Source: VSJD01 sp041653875
GTDB taxonomy: Bacteria > Verrucomicrobiota > Kiritimatiellia > JAAZAB01
Reading direction: 5' to 3'
DNA length: 64,000 nucleotides
NCBI GenBank assembly: GCA_041653875.1
Contig: JBAZEM010000001.1
Location: 1 to 64,000 of the forward strand
Shown: positions 15,984-24,367 of the stretch, in pieces
How positions within the stretch are numbered: position 1 is the stretch's first letter
Layout of the letters: the number at the start of each line of letters is the position of its first letter
The notes under the pieces: model-generated
What the model saw: only the letters and a program-made list of their open reading frames with translations
Told to the model about the DNA's origin: nothing
Database searches by the model: none
Translations under genes and position numbers: made by a program

Positions 15984-17258
15984 ATGAGCAGCAACGAACT
16001 TTTGGCCGTTATCGAAAACATGGAGAAAGAACGCGGCATTGACCGCGACTTTCTGATCCAGATGGTCGAGGCGGCGCTGATTTCAGCCTCGAAAAAGAGC
16101 GTGGGACCGGCGCGGGATCTGCGCGTGGAAATCGACCGCAAGACCCTGAGCATCAAAGCCTATAACAAGGTCGAGGTGGTCGAGCATGTCGTCTCCAGGA
16201 ACAATCAGATAACGCTGGCCGATGCCCGCCGGATCAAGCCGGATGCCCAATTGGGCGACTTGGTGGAAGCGGAAATAACCGCCAAGGAATTCGGCCGGAT
16301 TGCGGCCCAGACCGCCAAGCAGGCCATTATCCAACGCATCCGCCAGGCGGAAAAAGAAATTGTCGTCAAGGAATACAAGGACCGCCTGGGCGACATCGTC
16401 AGCGGCTCGATCGTGCGCCAGGAACGGGGCGACATCATCGTCGATCTGGGGCGCGTGGAAGCGATCATGCCGCTGCGCGAACGTGTGCCCACGGAGGAAT
16501 ATCAGATCGGCGACCGTCTGCGCGCCTATGTGCTCAGCGTCCAGGACCACGTTAGCGGGCACCATATCGTATTGTCGCGCAGTCATCCGGATTTTGTGAA
16601 ACGCCTGTTTGCGCTGGAAATTTCCGAAATTGCCGACAACACGGTGGAGATCAAGGGCATTGCCCGCGAGGCGGGGTACCGCACGAAGATTGCCGTCTTC
16701 AGCCATGACGAGAAAGTGGACCCCGTCGGCGCCTGCGTCGGCATGAAAGGCATGCGCGTCAAGAACATCGTCCGGGAATTGCTTGGCGAGAAAATCGATA
16801 TTGTGCGCTGGAGTCCGGACATCAAGACTTACGCGACCAACGCGCTCAATCCGGCCAAATTGAACAAGGTGATCGTGGATGAGACCACCGCCAAGATCAC
16901 CGTCATTGTGGATGCCGACCAGTTGTCGCTGGCCATCGGCAAACGCGGCCAGAACGCCAGGCTGACATCCAAGCTCCTGGGTTGGAAAATCGATATTCAG
17001 AAAGACAAGGACGATGTCAGCTTCGAGGAAAAAGTCGCCATGGCCATTGAAGCGTTGACTCATCTCAAGGGCGTGGAGCGCGGCACCGCGGAGAAATTGG
17101 TGCATGCGGGTTTCCTGACCTTGGAAGGCATCGTGGAAGCCGACCCCGGCGACTTGATTGAAACCACCGGATTAGACGAAGCCACCGTGGACGCTATTAA
17201 AAAGGCGGCCGCCGACGCTGTGGCGCAAATCCCGGAGCCGCAACCCAAAGCCGAATAA
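15984..17258 (+). CDS. nusA: Transcription termination/antitermination protein NusA
   Basis: A 424-aa NusA that binds RNA polymerase and nascent RNA. Domains in order: N-terminal polymerase-binding domain (1-125), S1 domain (about 130-200; GDIVSGSIVRQERGDIIVDLG), two KH domains (about 225-345; GACVGMKGMRVKNI and AIGKRGQNARL are the GxxG loops) and a C-terminal helix-hairpin-helix/SAM-like region (about 360-415). AGGA sits 6 nt before ATG. It heads nusA-infB-rbfA-truB-ribF. The rimP gene that usually precedes nusA is not present here. Confidence 0.97.
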   Translation: MSSNELLAVIENMEKERGIDRDFLIQMVEAALISASKKSVGPARDLRVEIDRKTLSIKAYNKVEVVEHVVSRNNQITLADARRIKPDAQLGDLVEAEITAKEFGRIAAQTAKQAIIQRIRQAEKEIVVKEYKDRLGDIVSGSIVRQERGDIIVDLGRVEAIMPLRERVPTEEYQIGDRLRAYVLSVQDHVSGHHIVLSRSHPDFVKRLFALEISEIADNTVEIKGIAREAGYRTKIAVFSHDEKVDPVGACVGMKGMRVKNIVRELLGEKIDIVRWSPDIKTYATNALNPAKLNKVIVDETTAKITVIVDADQLSLAIGKRGQNARLTSKLLGWKIDIQKDKDDVSFEEKVAMAIEALTHLKGVERGTAEKLVHAGFLTLEGIVEADPGDLIETTGLDEATVDAIKKAAADAVAQIPEPQPKAE

Positions 17259-17265
17259 GAAGCCT

Positions 17266-19452
17266 ATGCGTGTTTACGATTTAGCCCGCGAATTGAATGT
17301 TTCCAACAAAGAGCTGATGGCCAAACTGGCATCCGCCGGCATCGCCGTAAAGAGCCCTTCCAGTTCCATCAGCGACGAGGCGACACAGCTGATCCGAAGC
17401 CGGTTTCCGAAAGCGGCCGCCACTGCCCCGGCGGTAACGACTGCGCCGCCGGTAACGGCCGCAACGGTTCATCCGGCGCCAATCCATCACCACCCGGCTG
17501 GTGGGCCATCCGTTTTGCACGAGAAATCGGCCCCGGAGTCTGCCGCCAAACCTGTTCCCAAGCCGGCCCACCCTGTGGGGACGCCGACGGTCAAGCACGC
17601 GCCCAAGCATGTTGAGAAACCGGCGATTTCCGTCTCTGGCGGGAAACCCTCGCCGGTCCCGGCGCCGACGCCTTCCAAGAGCAAGGTCATTACCGTGCGC
17701 GGTGCGATCATCGTCCGGGAACTGGCGGAGCAGATGGGCCTCAAACCCAACCAGCTTATTATCGAGTTGATGGCGATGAACGTGCTGGCCTCGATTAACG
17801 AGCGCATCGACCTGAAGGTCGCGCAGCAAATCGCCGAGAAGCACGGCGCGATCCTGGAGCACGAGAAAAAGCCGGTGGACCAGAAGCCGCCGGTCAACAA
17901 AGAGGAAGACGAGCCCGAGCAAGCGGACCGTCCGGAAGACCTGGAGCCCCGTCCGCCGGTGGTGACCTTTCTCGGCCACATCGATCACGGCAAGACTTCC
18001 CTGCTGGACCGCATTCGTAATACGACGGTGGCCAAACGCGAGGCGGGCGGCATTACCCAGCACGTGGGCGCCTATACCATCGAATACCATAACAAAAAAA
18101 TCACGTTTTTAGACACACCCGGCCATGCCGCTTTTACCGCCATGCGGGCGCGCGGCGCCAATCTGACTGATATCGCCATCATCGTCATTGCCGCCGATGA
18201 CGGCATCATGCCCCAGACCGAGGAAGCCATCAAGCACGCGCAAGCGGCCAAGACCGCGATCATTGTGGCGATCAATAAAATGGATTTGCCCGCCGCCAAC
18301 CCCGACCAGGTCAAGCGTCAGTTGCAGGGCATTGGCCTTTCCCCGGAAGACTGGGGCGGAACCGTAATCTGCGTGCCGGTCAGCGCCGCAACCGGCAAGG
18401 GCATCGATCATCTGCTGGAAATGATTTTGCTGCAGGCGGAGATGATGGAACTCAAGGCCAATCCCAAGGGGCGCGCGCGCGGCTATGTCATTGAAGCGCA
18501 ACTGGAGCCGGGCATGGGCCCCACCGCCAACATTATGGTCACGCGCGGCGCCCTGCACATCGGGGATATTATTATGGCCGGACCTTACTGGGGCCGCGTC
18601 AAGGCGCTGATCAACGATCATGGCATCAAAGTGCGGACGGCCTTGCCGTCCACGCCGGTCAAATGCATGGGACTTTCGGGCGTGCCGCAGGCCGGCGAGG
18701 CCTTCCAGGTATATACCAGCGACCGCGTGGCGCGCGACCTGGCCGAACACCGGAATAACGACCTGCAAGCGGCGCGTATGGTTGTGCCCAAAAAAGCGTC
18801 GCTGGACACCATGGTGGAACAGTTGAAGCAGAATCAGCGGCTGGAACTGAAATTGATTTTGAAATGCGACACGCAAGGCTCCCTGGAAGCCATTCGGAAG
18901 GTGCTGGGGGAAATTAAAAGCGACAAGATTTCGATCGCCATCGTCATGGAAGGCGTGGGCAACATCAATGAAAACGATGTCCTGCTGGCCAGCGCCTCGA
19001 ATGCGATCGTGATCGGGTTCAATGTCAGCAAGGAAGAACGGGTTGCCCGGGCGCAGAAGGCCGAAGGCGTCGAAATCAGGCTCTACAGCATTATTTACCA
19101 AATTGCGGACGAAATCAGGGAAGCCATGAGCGGGATGCTGGCGCCCGAATTGCGCGATAAATTAATCGGCCGGGCGGAAGTCCGCCAGGTGTTCCCGATT
19201 TCCAAGACCGGCAACGTGGCCGGCTGCCTGATGGTTTACGGCCGGGTCAATATCCGCTGTAAAACCCGCGTCAAACGCGCCGGCGAACTGCTCTATGAAG
19301 GATCGCTCATGACCTTGAAGCGTTTTCAGGATGAAGTCAACGAAGTGCGCGAAGGCCAGGAGTGCGGCATCCGCCTGAAAAATTTCGCGGATGTGACGGC
19401 CGGTGACATCCTGGAATTTTATGAGGTCGAAAAGATCCCGCAGAAGCTGTAA
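17266..19452 (+). CDS. infB: Translation initiation factor IF-2
   Basis: A 728-aa GTPase that delivers initiator tRNA to the ribosome. It has an IF2_N module at 1-45 (MRVYDLARELNVSNKELMAKL), a Pro/Ala/His-rich linker (50-140), a second IF2_N-like helix near 145-195 (RELAEQMGLKPNQLI), the G domain from about 230 with GHIDHGKTS, DTPGHAAF and NKMD, and beta-barrel/C-terminal domains to the end (the last ~90 residues hold the fMet-tRNA-binding C2 domain). G1 has Ile in place of the usual Val, which is conservative. It starts 7 bp after nusA. Confidence 0.97.
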   Translation: MRVYDLARELNVSNKELMAKLASAGIAVKSPSSSISDEATQLIRSRFPKAAATAPAVTTAPPVTAATVHPAPIHHHPAGGPSVLHEKSAPESAAKPVPKPAHPVGTPTVKHAPKHVEKPAISVSGGKPSPVPAPTPSKSKVITVRGAIIVRELAEQMGLKPNQLIIELMAMNVLASINERIDLKVAQQIAEKHGAILEHEKKPVDQKPPVNKEEDEPEQADRPEDLEPRPPVVTFLGHIDHGKTSLLDRIRNTTVAKREAGGITQHVGAYTIEYHNKKITFLDTPGHAAFTAMRARGANLTDIAIIVIAADDGIMPQTEEAIKHAQAAKTAIIVAINKMDLPAANPDQVKRQLQGIGLSPEDWGGTVICVPVSAATGKGIDHLLEMILLQAEMMELKANPKGRARGYVIEAQLEPGMGPTANIMVTRGALHIGDIIMAGPYWGRVKALINDHGIKVRTALPSTPVKCMGLSGVPQAGEAFQVYTSDRVARDLAEHRNNDLQAARMVVPKKASLDTMVEQLKQNQRLELKLILKCDTQGSLEAIRKVLGEIKSDKISIAIVMEGVGNINENDVLLASASNAIVIGFNVSKEERVARAQKAEGVEIRLYSIIYQIADEIREAMSGMLAPELRDKLIGRAEVRQVFPISKTGNVAGCLMVYGRVNIRCKTRVKRAGELLYEGSLMTLKRFQDEVNEVREGQECGIRLKNFADVTAGDILEFYEVEKIPQKL

Positions 19453-19454
19453 CA

Positions 19455-19556
19455 TCGTTCCTGGTTCTTCGTTCTTGGTTCCTCGTTAGCGCTGTTGATA
19501 ATATTGCGTAACGGGCAACTCCCAACGAAGAACGAGGAACCAAGAACAAAGAACGG
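19455..19556. repeat. Inverted short-word repeat between infB and rbfA
   Basis: GTTCCTGGTTCTTCG words at 19456-19490 face CAACGAAGAACGAGG words at 19519-19553, giving a long imperfect hairpin built of 5-7-nt words. It fills the whole infB-rbfA gap, beginning right after the infB stop. Confidence 0.65.
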
Positions 19557-19565
19557 CTTTGCCCC

Positions 19566-19943
19566 ATGAGCGTCGATCGCATAACCCGTGTCAATGCGCT
19601 GCTCAAGCGTGAAATCGGCGACCTGCTGTTCCGGGTTATGAATGCCGACGAATTCGACCTGGCCGCCGTGACGATCACGCGGGTTGAGACCAGCAAGGAT
19701 TTGCGCGAAGCGCGCGTGTACGTCTCGATTCTGGGACACGCGACGGAACGGCCGCACATGCTGGCGCTCCTGAGCCGGCGCCATGGCGAGTTCCAGCGCC
19801 GGATCAACAAGGACGTCACGCTCAAGTACACCCCGCGCCTGACTTTCGAGCTGGATACATCGGTGGAAGAAGGGGACCGCGTGCTGGCGGTCCTCGCGAA
19901 ACTGGAGCAGGCAACCCCTGCGCCGCAGGAGACATCGGTGTAA
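19566..19943 (+). CDS. rbfA: Ribosome-binding factor A
   Basis: A 125-aa KH-fold protein that assists late 30S maturation and 16S rRNA 5' end processing. The N-terminus SVDRITRVNALLKREIGDLL, the central VTITRVETSKDLREARVYVSI and the C-terminal RLTFELDTSVEEGDRV are hallmarks of RbfA, and length is typical. It follows infB as in many bacteria, separated from it and from truB by palindromic repeats. Confidence 0.93.
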   Translation: MSVDRITRVNALLKREIGDLLFRVMNADEFDLAAVTITRVETSKDLREARVYVSILGHATERPHMLALLSRRHGEFQRRINKDVTLKYTPRLTFELDTSVEEGDRVLAVLAKLEQATPAPQETSV

Positions 19944-19969
19944 CATCAAGTTAGGCCTTCGGCAGTTAT

Positions 19970-20190
19970 GCCGTTCTATCGAACGGCCACTACACCGGAT
20001 GGGTGTAGGTGCGGTTCGATAGAACCGCTGTGCTTTGAGATTCCTATGCATGCAATTATCGCTTTAAAGGTGGACTCTTGTAGCCGCGGCGGTGACGCCG
20101 TGGCCGCCGGAGGAATCCACGCCTCCCGCGCAGCGCGGGGCAAGCGTCACGTTTGCCACGCTATAAGCGTGGGGCGCGGCTACAAAGATT
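19970..20190. repeat. Palindromic repeats (families B and D) between rbfA and truB
   Basis: Family B copy at 19970-20029 (GCCGTTCTATCGAACGGC ... GCGGTTCGATAGAACCGC), then a family D copy about 20080-20190 with TGTAGCCGCGGC and GCGCGGCTACAAAG ends. The 30-nt unit found after family B at 3059 is absent here. Confidence 0.7.
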
Positions 20191-20199
20191 GAAAATCCC

Positions 20200-20958
20200 A
20201 TGACTCACACCCCCTCCCATGCCAGCAATTATTTCGGCTTGGCGCAAGCCGACGGCCTGTTGCTGGTGGATAAACCCGCGCGGTTGACGTCGCACGACGT
20301 GGTGGACCGGATCCGCCGTCAGTTCCATTTCGAGAAGGTCGGCCATGCCGGCACGCTGGATCCCCAGGCCACCGGCCTGCTGATTCTAATGATCGGGCGC
20401 GCTACCAAGCTGGCCAATGCGCTCTTGGCCGGCGACAAAACCTATGAAGGCGTTCTGCATCTCGGCGTCGCCACGGACACCCAGGATGCCGACGGCCGCA
20501 TCGTCAGCGAGGCCGATTACAGTCACGTCACCCGCGAGCTGATCGAAACGGAGATCCGGAAAATGACGGGCGATTTCATGCAGACGCCGCCCATGGTCTC
20601 CGCCGCCAAGAAAAACGGAGTGCCGCTTTACAAATTGGCGCGCCAGGGCAAAACCGTGGAGCGCGCTCCCAAGCTGGTGCATGTTTACGAATTCGTCTTG
20701 CGCGATTTTACGCCGCCGCGGGCCTCCTTTTTCCTGCGCTGTTCGAAGGGGTTTTACGTGCGCACCCTGTGCGCCGACCTGGGCGCGGCCTTCGGCTGCG
20801 GCGCCCATCTCGAGCAACTGCGCCGCACCCAGGTCGGCGAGTTCAACCTGGAGCAGGCCGCGCGCCTGGAGGACCTTTTGCGCTTGGACCGGAACCAGCT
20901 TCTGGAAAAGCTCATCCCGTTGACCCGCGTCAACCTGCAGCCCGCCCGCACCCCATGA
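20200..20958 (+). CDS. truB: tRNA pseudouridine(55) synthase TruB
   Basis: A 252-aa enzyme that converts U55 of the tRNA T loop to pseudouridine. Seen: LLVDKPARLTSHDVVDRIR (motif 20-40), GHAGTLDPQATGLL with catalytic Asp53, AGDKTYEGVLHLGVATDTQDADG near 80-100 and YVRTLCADLG near 185-195. Length is slightly short because the C-terminal PUA domain is reduced. Its stop overlaps the ribF ATG (ATGA). Confidence 0.95.
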   Translation: MTHTPSHASNYFGLAQADGLLLVDKPARLTSHDVVDRIRRQFHFEKVGHAGTLDPQATGLLILMIGRATKLANALLAGDKTYEGVLHLGVATDTQDADGRIVSEADYSHVTRELIETEIRKMTGDFMQTPPMVSAAKKNGVPLYKLARQGKTVERAPKLVHVYEFVLRDFTPPRASFFLRCSKGFYVRTLCADLGAAFGCGAHLEQLRRTQVGEFNLEQAARLEDLLRLDRNQLLEKLIPLTRVNLQPARTP

Positions 20959-21989
20959 AACTGGGATCCAAACTCGCATACCTGCGCGGCGAGCGGCGCC
21001 CTGTTTTGCTGGCGGCCGGTTTCTTTGACGGCGTGCACCGTGGTCACCAGGCCATCATCCGGGAAATAGTCGATGCCGCGCGCCGCGAACGGGGCGCGGC
21101 CTGGGTTATGACCTTCGATACGCACCCGCGCAAAATACTTTTTCCTGCGGACGCTCCCCGGCTGTTGACTTCGACCCCGCACAAGCTCCGACTGTTGGAG
21201 GCCTTGGGGGTGCATGGGTGTATCGTAATTCCATTTACACGTTCGCTGGCCCGGCAGGAGCCGAAGGCCTTCGTCGCCATGCTGGCGCGGTCAGCCCCGG
21301 CGTTGCGTCAAATCGTGATCGGCCGGAATTGGACATTCGGCCGGCAGGGACGCGGCACCCCGGCCATGCTGAAGTCCCTGGCGCCGGCTTACGGATTCAA
21401 GGTCACGGTCATTCCCCCGGTGCGCTGGCGCGGCTTGGCGGTCTCCAGCACGCGGATTCGCGCCGCCGTGCGGGCCGGCCGCCTGGCGGAGGCCGCCGGC
21501 ATGCTGGGCCGTCCATTTAGTTTGTTGGGCACGGTCATACCCGGCCGCGGACTTGGCCGCAAGCTGGGAATTCCCACGGCCAATCTGAATCCACACAACG
21601 AGGTGGCGCCGCCGGACGGCGTGTATATCGTCCGGGCGCGTTGGAACGGCGTCACTTATCCCGGAATCGTCAATCTGGGCGTTCGGCCGACGGTCAAGCA
21701 CGTTGAGCGTAGAGCGTTAAGCGGAGAGGGCGAGTGTGTCCTGCAAGCCGATCTCCGCCATCCGGCCTCTGAACATTCTGCATTCTGCATTCTGCATTCT
21801 GCATTTGACGCGCCGTCGTCCGTCCTTGAGTTGCACATCTTCGGTCTGCGCCGCAACTTATACGGCAAAGACATTGAGGTCACGTTCTTGAAGAAGCTCC
21901 GTAGCGAGCGGGTCTTTCAGTCCCTGGCGGCGCTCCAGCGCCAGATTCGGAAAGATATTGAGAGGGCGAAGCAATTTCACGGTTTATAA
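20955..21989 (+). CDS. ribF: Bifunctional riboflavin kinase/FAD synthetase with repeat-derived insert
   Basis: A 344-aa enzyme making FMN and FAD. The FAD synthetase domain has GFFDGVHRGHQ (about 22-32), TFDTHP (about 54-59), and the VSSTRIRAAVRAG motif near 165. The riboflavin kinase domain has GRGLGRKLGIPTANL (about 198-212) and GIVNLGVRPTV (about 237-247). Between that motif and LELHIFGLRRNLYGKDIEVTFLKKLR lies an insert of about 40 residues (about 250-290) that includes HSAFCILHSAF, encoded by repeated ATTCTGC words (21774-21806). The frame is kept and flanking motifs are intact, so the protein may still work with a surface loop added. Confidence 0.92.
   Translation: MKLGSKLAYLRGERRPVLLAAGFFDGVHRGHQAIIREIVDAARRERGAAWVMTFDTHPRKILFPADAPRLLTSTPHKLRLLEALGVHGCIVIPFTRSLARQEPKAFVAMLARSAPALRQIVIGRNWTFGRQGRGTPAMLKSLAPAYGFKVTVIPPVRWRGLAVSSTRIRAAVRAGRLAEAAGMLGRPFSLLGTVIPGRGLGRKLGIPTANLNPHNEVAPPDGVYIVRARWNGVTYPGIVNLGVRPTVKHVERRALSGEGECVLQADLRHPASEHSAFCILHSAFDAPSSVLELHIFGLRRNLYGKDIEVTFLKKLRSERVFQSLAALQRQIRKDIERAKQFHGL
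21774..21806. repeat. ATTCTGC heptad repeat inside ribF
   Basis: Four consecutive ATTCTGC units plus a partial fifth lie in frame within the riboflavin kinase domain. The same heptad occurs between genes at 13404-13440 and 13698-13722. Confidence 0.85.
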
Positions 21990-22157
21990 TTGGAAACCGG
22001 GAATGACGGCGACGCCGGAGAATGTGGCATCGTTGCGGCCGAATGATATCAGGATGCCGGAGTTTCTCTTACCAAAGCCGACACTAATGTTTGCCGGATC
22101 AAGACTGGACCAAATCTCTTCCGTCAGGAACGACGAAAAAAGATCCGCGCCGTTTAT
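21984..22157 (-). pseudogene. C-terminal gene fragment of unknown family, no start codon
   Basis: The minus strand is open for about 58 codons and reads with protein-like composition: GINGADLFSSFLTEEIWSSL, a middle DPANISVGFGKRNSG, and an end ISFGRNDATFSGVAVIPGFQL before a TAA overlapping the ribF stop. There is no usable start, and it is out of frame with the glycosyltransferase stop just upstream. It looks like the tail of a gene whose 5' part was lost. No family is recognised. Confidence 0.35.
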
Positions 22158-23089
22158 TCCTCAAAATTGATGCGTTCCTTTTCGATAACAAGCGGGCGGT
22201 TCTGAACGTAAGTGAACGTTGCTCCGACATATTCGCCCACAACCCCCAAAAAAAACAATTGGATTGAACCAAGGAAGAAGATGCCGATCATCATCGGCGC
22301 CAGGCCGGCGCTGAACGTGTTCCAGAACAACAGCTTGGCAATCAGATAGCCCAGGCCGACCAACAGGGAACAGCCTGCGGCAAAAAAACCCAGCAGGGTG
22401 GCCAGCCGCAGGGGGATTTTGCTGTAGTTCGTAAAACCAAGCATGGCAATGTCGAACAGGGTGAGGAAGTTGTTCTTGGTTTTACCATGCCGGCGACCGG
22501 GCTGGGTATATTCAATCCGGGCGATGTTGAATCCGATATCAGAAATCAGGCCCCGGAAATAGGGGTACGGCTCGCGTAGGCCGCGCAGGATATCGATCAT
22601 TTTATGATCATACAGCCCGAAACCGGTGAAGTGTTCCAGTATCTCGATGGAAGCCAGGCGCTTGATCATTTTGTAATACATGCTGCGCAGACGATACATC
22701 CACCAGCCCTCGCGGCTCCGGGTTTTGACACCCACGACAACCTTGAAACCTTCCTCCCACTTGCGGACAAAATCACGAATCATCTCGGGCGGATCTTGAA
22801 AATCCGCTGCCAAACAGATGACCGCATCGCCATGCGTCTGGAGCAGAGCATGATACGGCGACCGGATGTGGCCGAAATTACGGGCATTGACAATAATTTT
22901 GATTCGACGATCCTCCGCGGCAAATCCTTTCAGGATCGCCACCGTCCGGTCTTCCGAGCAATTATCGATGAAAATGTGTTCGTAAGCATAGGCCGGCAAA
23001 TCGGCCATGACCTCCCGGACTTTTCGAATAAGTTCGGCGACATTCTCTTCCTCGTTATAACATCCGGTGACTATGCTGATTGTTTTCAT
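22154..23089 (-). CDS. GT2 glycosyltransferase with two C-terminal membrane helices
   Basis: A 311-aa polyprenyl-phosphate glycosyltransferase-like (DPM/ArnC/GtrB-type) GT-A enzyme. Seen: SIVTGCYNEEENV (residues 4-16), FIDNCSEDRTV (about 40-50), CLAADFQDPPEMI with the donor-binding Asp pair (about 95-105) and GFGLYDHKMI near 160. Two transmembrane helices near 235-260 and 268-290 anchor it. It probably charges undecaprenyl phosphate with a sugar at the inner membrane. It is the last gene of the glycan operon 31611-22154. Confidence 0.85.
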   Translation of the reverse strand: MKTISIVTGCYNEEENVAELIRKVREVMADLPAYAYEHIFIDNCSEDRTVAILKGFAAEDRRIKIIVNARNFGHIRSPYHALLQTHGDAVICLAADFQDPPEMIRDFVRKWEEGFKVVVGVKTRSREGWWMYRLRSMYYKMIKRLASIEILEHFTGFGLYDHKMIDILRGLREPYPYFRGLISDIGFNIARIEYTQPGRRHGKTKNNFLTLFDIAMLGFTNYSKIPLRLATLLGFFAAGCSLLVGLGYLIAKLLFWNTFSAGLAPMMIGIFFLGSIQLFFLGVVGEYVGATFTYVQNRPLVIEKERINFEE

Positions 23090-23143
23090 GGAGTTTTGCC
23101 GTTATATTTAATTGAAAGGAATGAAAGACGCCCTTGCTGATTC

Positions 23144-24367
23144 TTAAAATTTATAGAGTTTAATGATCTTGTTGTCCAAATTTAAATCGTCTCGGATTTG
23201 TTTTTCGATGACCGGTTGGAATACGCGGGACGAAATCAGGATGGCCTCGGGTCGTCCTCGCAGGTCGGTCGGGGCGATGATCGGGATCCCGTTTAGTTGT
23301 TTGCCCTGATAGCGAAGATTTGAATCTACAAAGCGGTGAATGTTGGCCTGTGGCAGCCGGCTCGTCGTAAGCAAGTGCAGCGTATGAGTGCCGACGCCCC
23401 ACACGATGATGGGGCTGGCGCTTTCAACGAGCGAGTCGATCGTTAGCTGGATACTGTTCTCCACTTCTTCCGATTTGCGAATATAGTCCGCCAGCCCACG
23501 CTCGGTATCGGTGTCTCGAACGGGGAGAAACGGTTGTATATCGGTTTCTTTGCGATATATTGCCGTCACAACCGGCATGACCGTGCCGTAGGTTTGAGCG
23601 CGTGGTATACGATGGGAGAGCTTCTTGGAGAAGCCGTAACGGCGCATCAAGTTTTCCAACGATAATGCCGAAAAAAAATTGATGTGCTCGGTGCTGAATT
23701 CCTGGAAAGGCGCATCCGGCCAACCGGCAAAATCTGTCGCGTCCGGCACTTCAATAAAAAGCAATCCGTCATCCGCCAACAATCCCCGTATCCACCGCAA
23801 TATTTGCTCGACATCTTGAATGTGTTCCAGCACTCCACTCAGGATAACACAGTCGAGTGGGTGCTCGGCGATCATGGCGGTTGTGATGTCAGACACGGAT
23901 CCAGTCAACACACGGACGCCATATAATCTTTGGGCGACCTGAGCGCACACCGGCGAGGGATCGAGGCCGATGACGTTATCGTAACCTTTTTCTTTGAACA
24001 AAGCCAGCAGCCGCCCGGTGGCGCAGCCCACATCCAGCAGGCGAGCATTAGGGCCGGGTAGGAATGGGATGATTGTGTCGCACATGGCCCGGAAACGAAT
24101 TAGATCGTGTTCGATCTCGCGACCGTTCTGTTCCTGATATTCGTATTTAGACATGTCGCGGTAGTGCGCATCAAATTCGGTCTGATGGGGGATGCGGTCC
24201 GCAAACCCAAAGCCGCAGTTGGCGCACACGCACACATCGTACCCCTGCAACAAACTGCCGCTCGACATCTCGGAGAAGGTTTGTCGGAATAGCAGGTTGC
24301 TTGCCATGCCGCCGCAGACGGCGCAGGTGCGCCGGGCATAACGTTGGTAAAAAGGCGGCTTATTCAT
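23144..24367 (-). CDS. Class I SAM methyltransferase with N-terminal zinc ribbon (C-methyltransferase type)
   Basis: A 407-aa three-part protein typical of sugar C-methyltransferases. The N-terminal zinc-binding part has CAVCGG (15-20) and CANCGFGF (48-55). The Rossmann domain has RLLDVGCATGRLLALFKEKG (about 109-128), VIGLDPSP and CVILSGVLEHIQDVEQ. The C-terminal domain (about 300-407) contains IIVWGVGTHTLHLL and ends in a second small Rossmann-like unit. It probably methylates a nucleotide-linked sugar for the surface glycan. Its start overlaps the FkbM gene by 4 bp. Confidence 0.8.
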   Translation of the reverse strand: MNKPPFYQRYARRTCAVCGGMASNLLFRQTFSEMSSGSLLQGYDVCVCANCGFGFADRIPHQTEFDAHYRDMSKYEYQEQNGREIEHDLIRFRAMCDTIIPFLPGPNARLLDVGCATGRLLALFKEKGYDNVIGLDPSPVCAQVAQRLYGVRVLTGSVSDITTAMIAEHPLDCVILSGVLEHIQDVEQILRWIRGLLADDGLLFIEVPDATDFAGWPDAPFQEFSTEHINFFSALSLENLMRRYGFSKKLSHRIPRAQTYGTVMPVVTAIYRKETDIQPFLPVRDTDTERGLADYIRKSEEVENSIQLTIDSLVESASPIIVWGVGTHTLHLLTTSRLPQANIHRFVDSNLRYQGKQLNGIPIIAPTDLRGRPEAILISSRVFQPVIEKQIRDDLNLDNKIIKLYKF

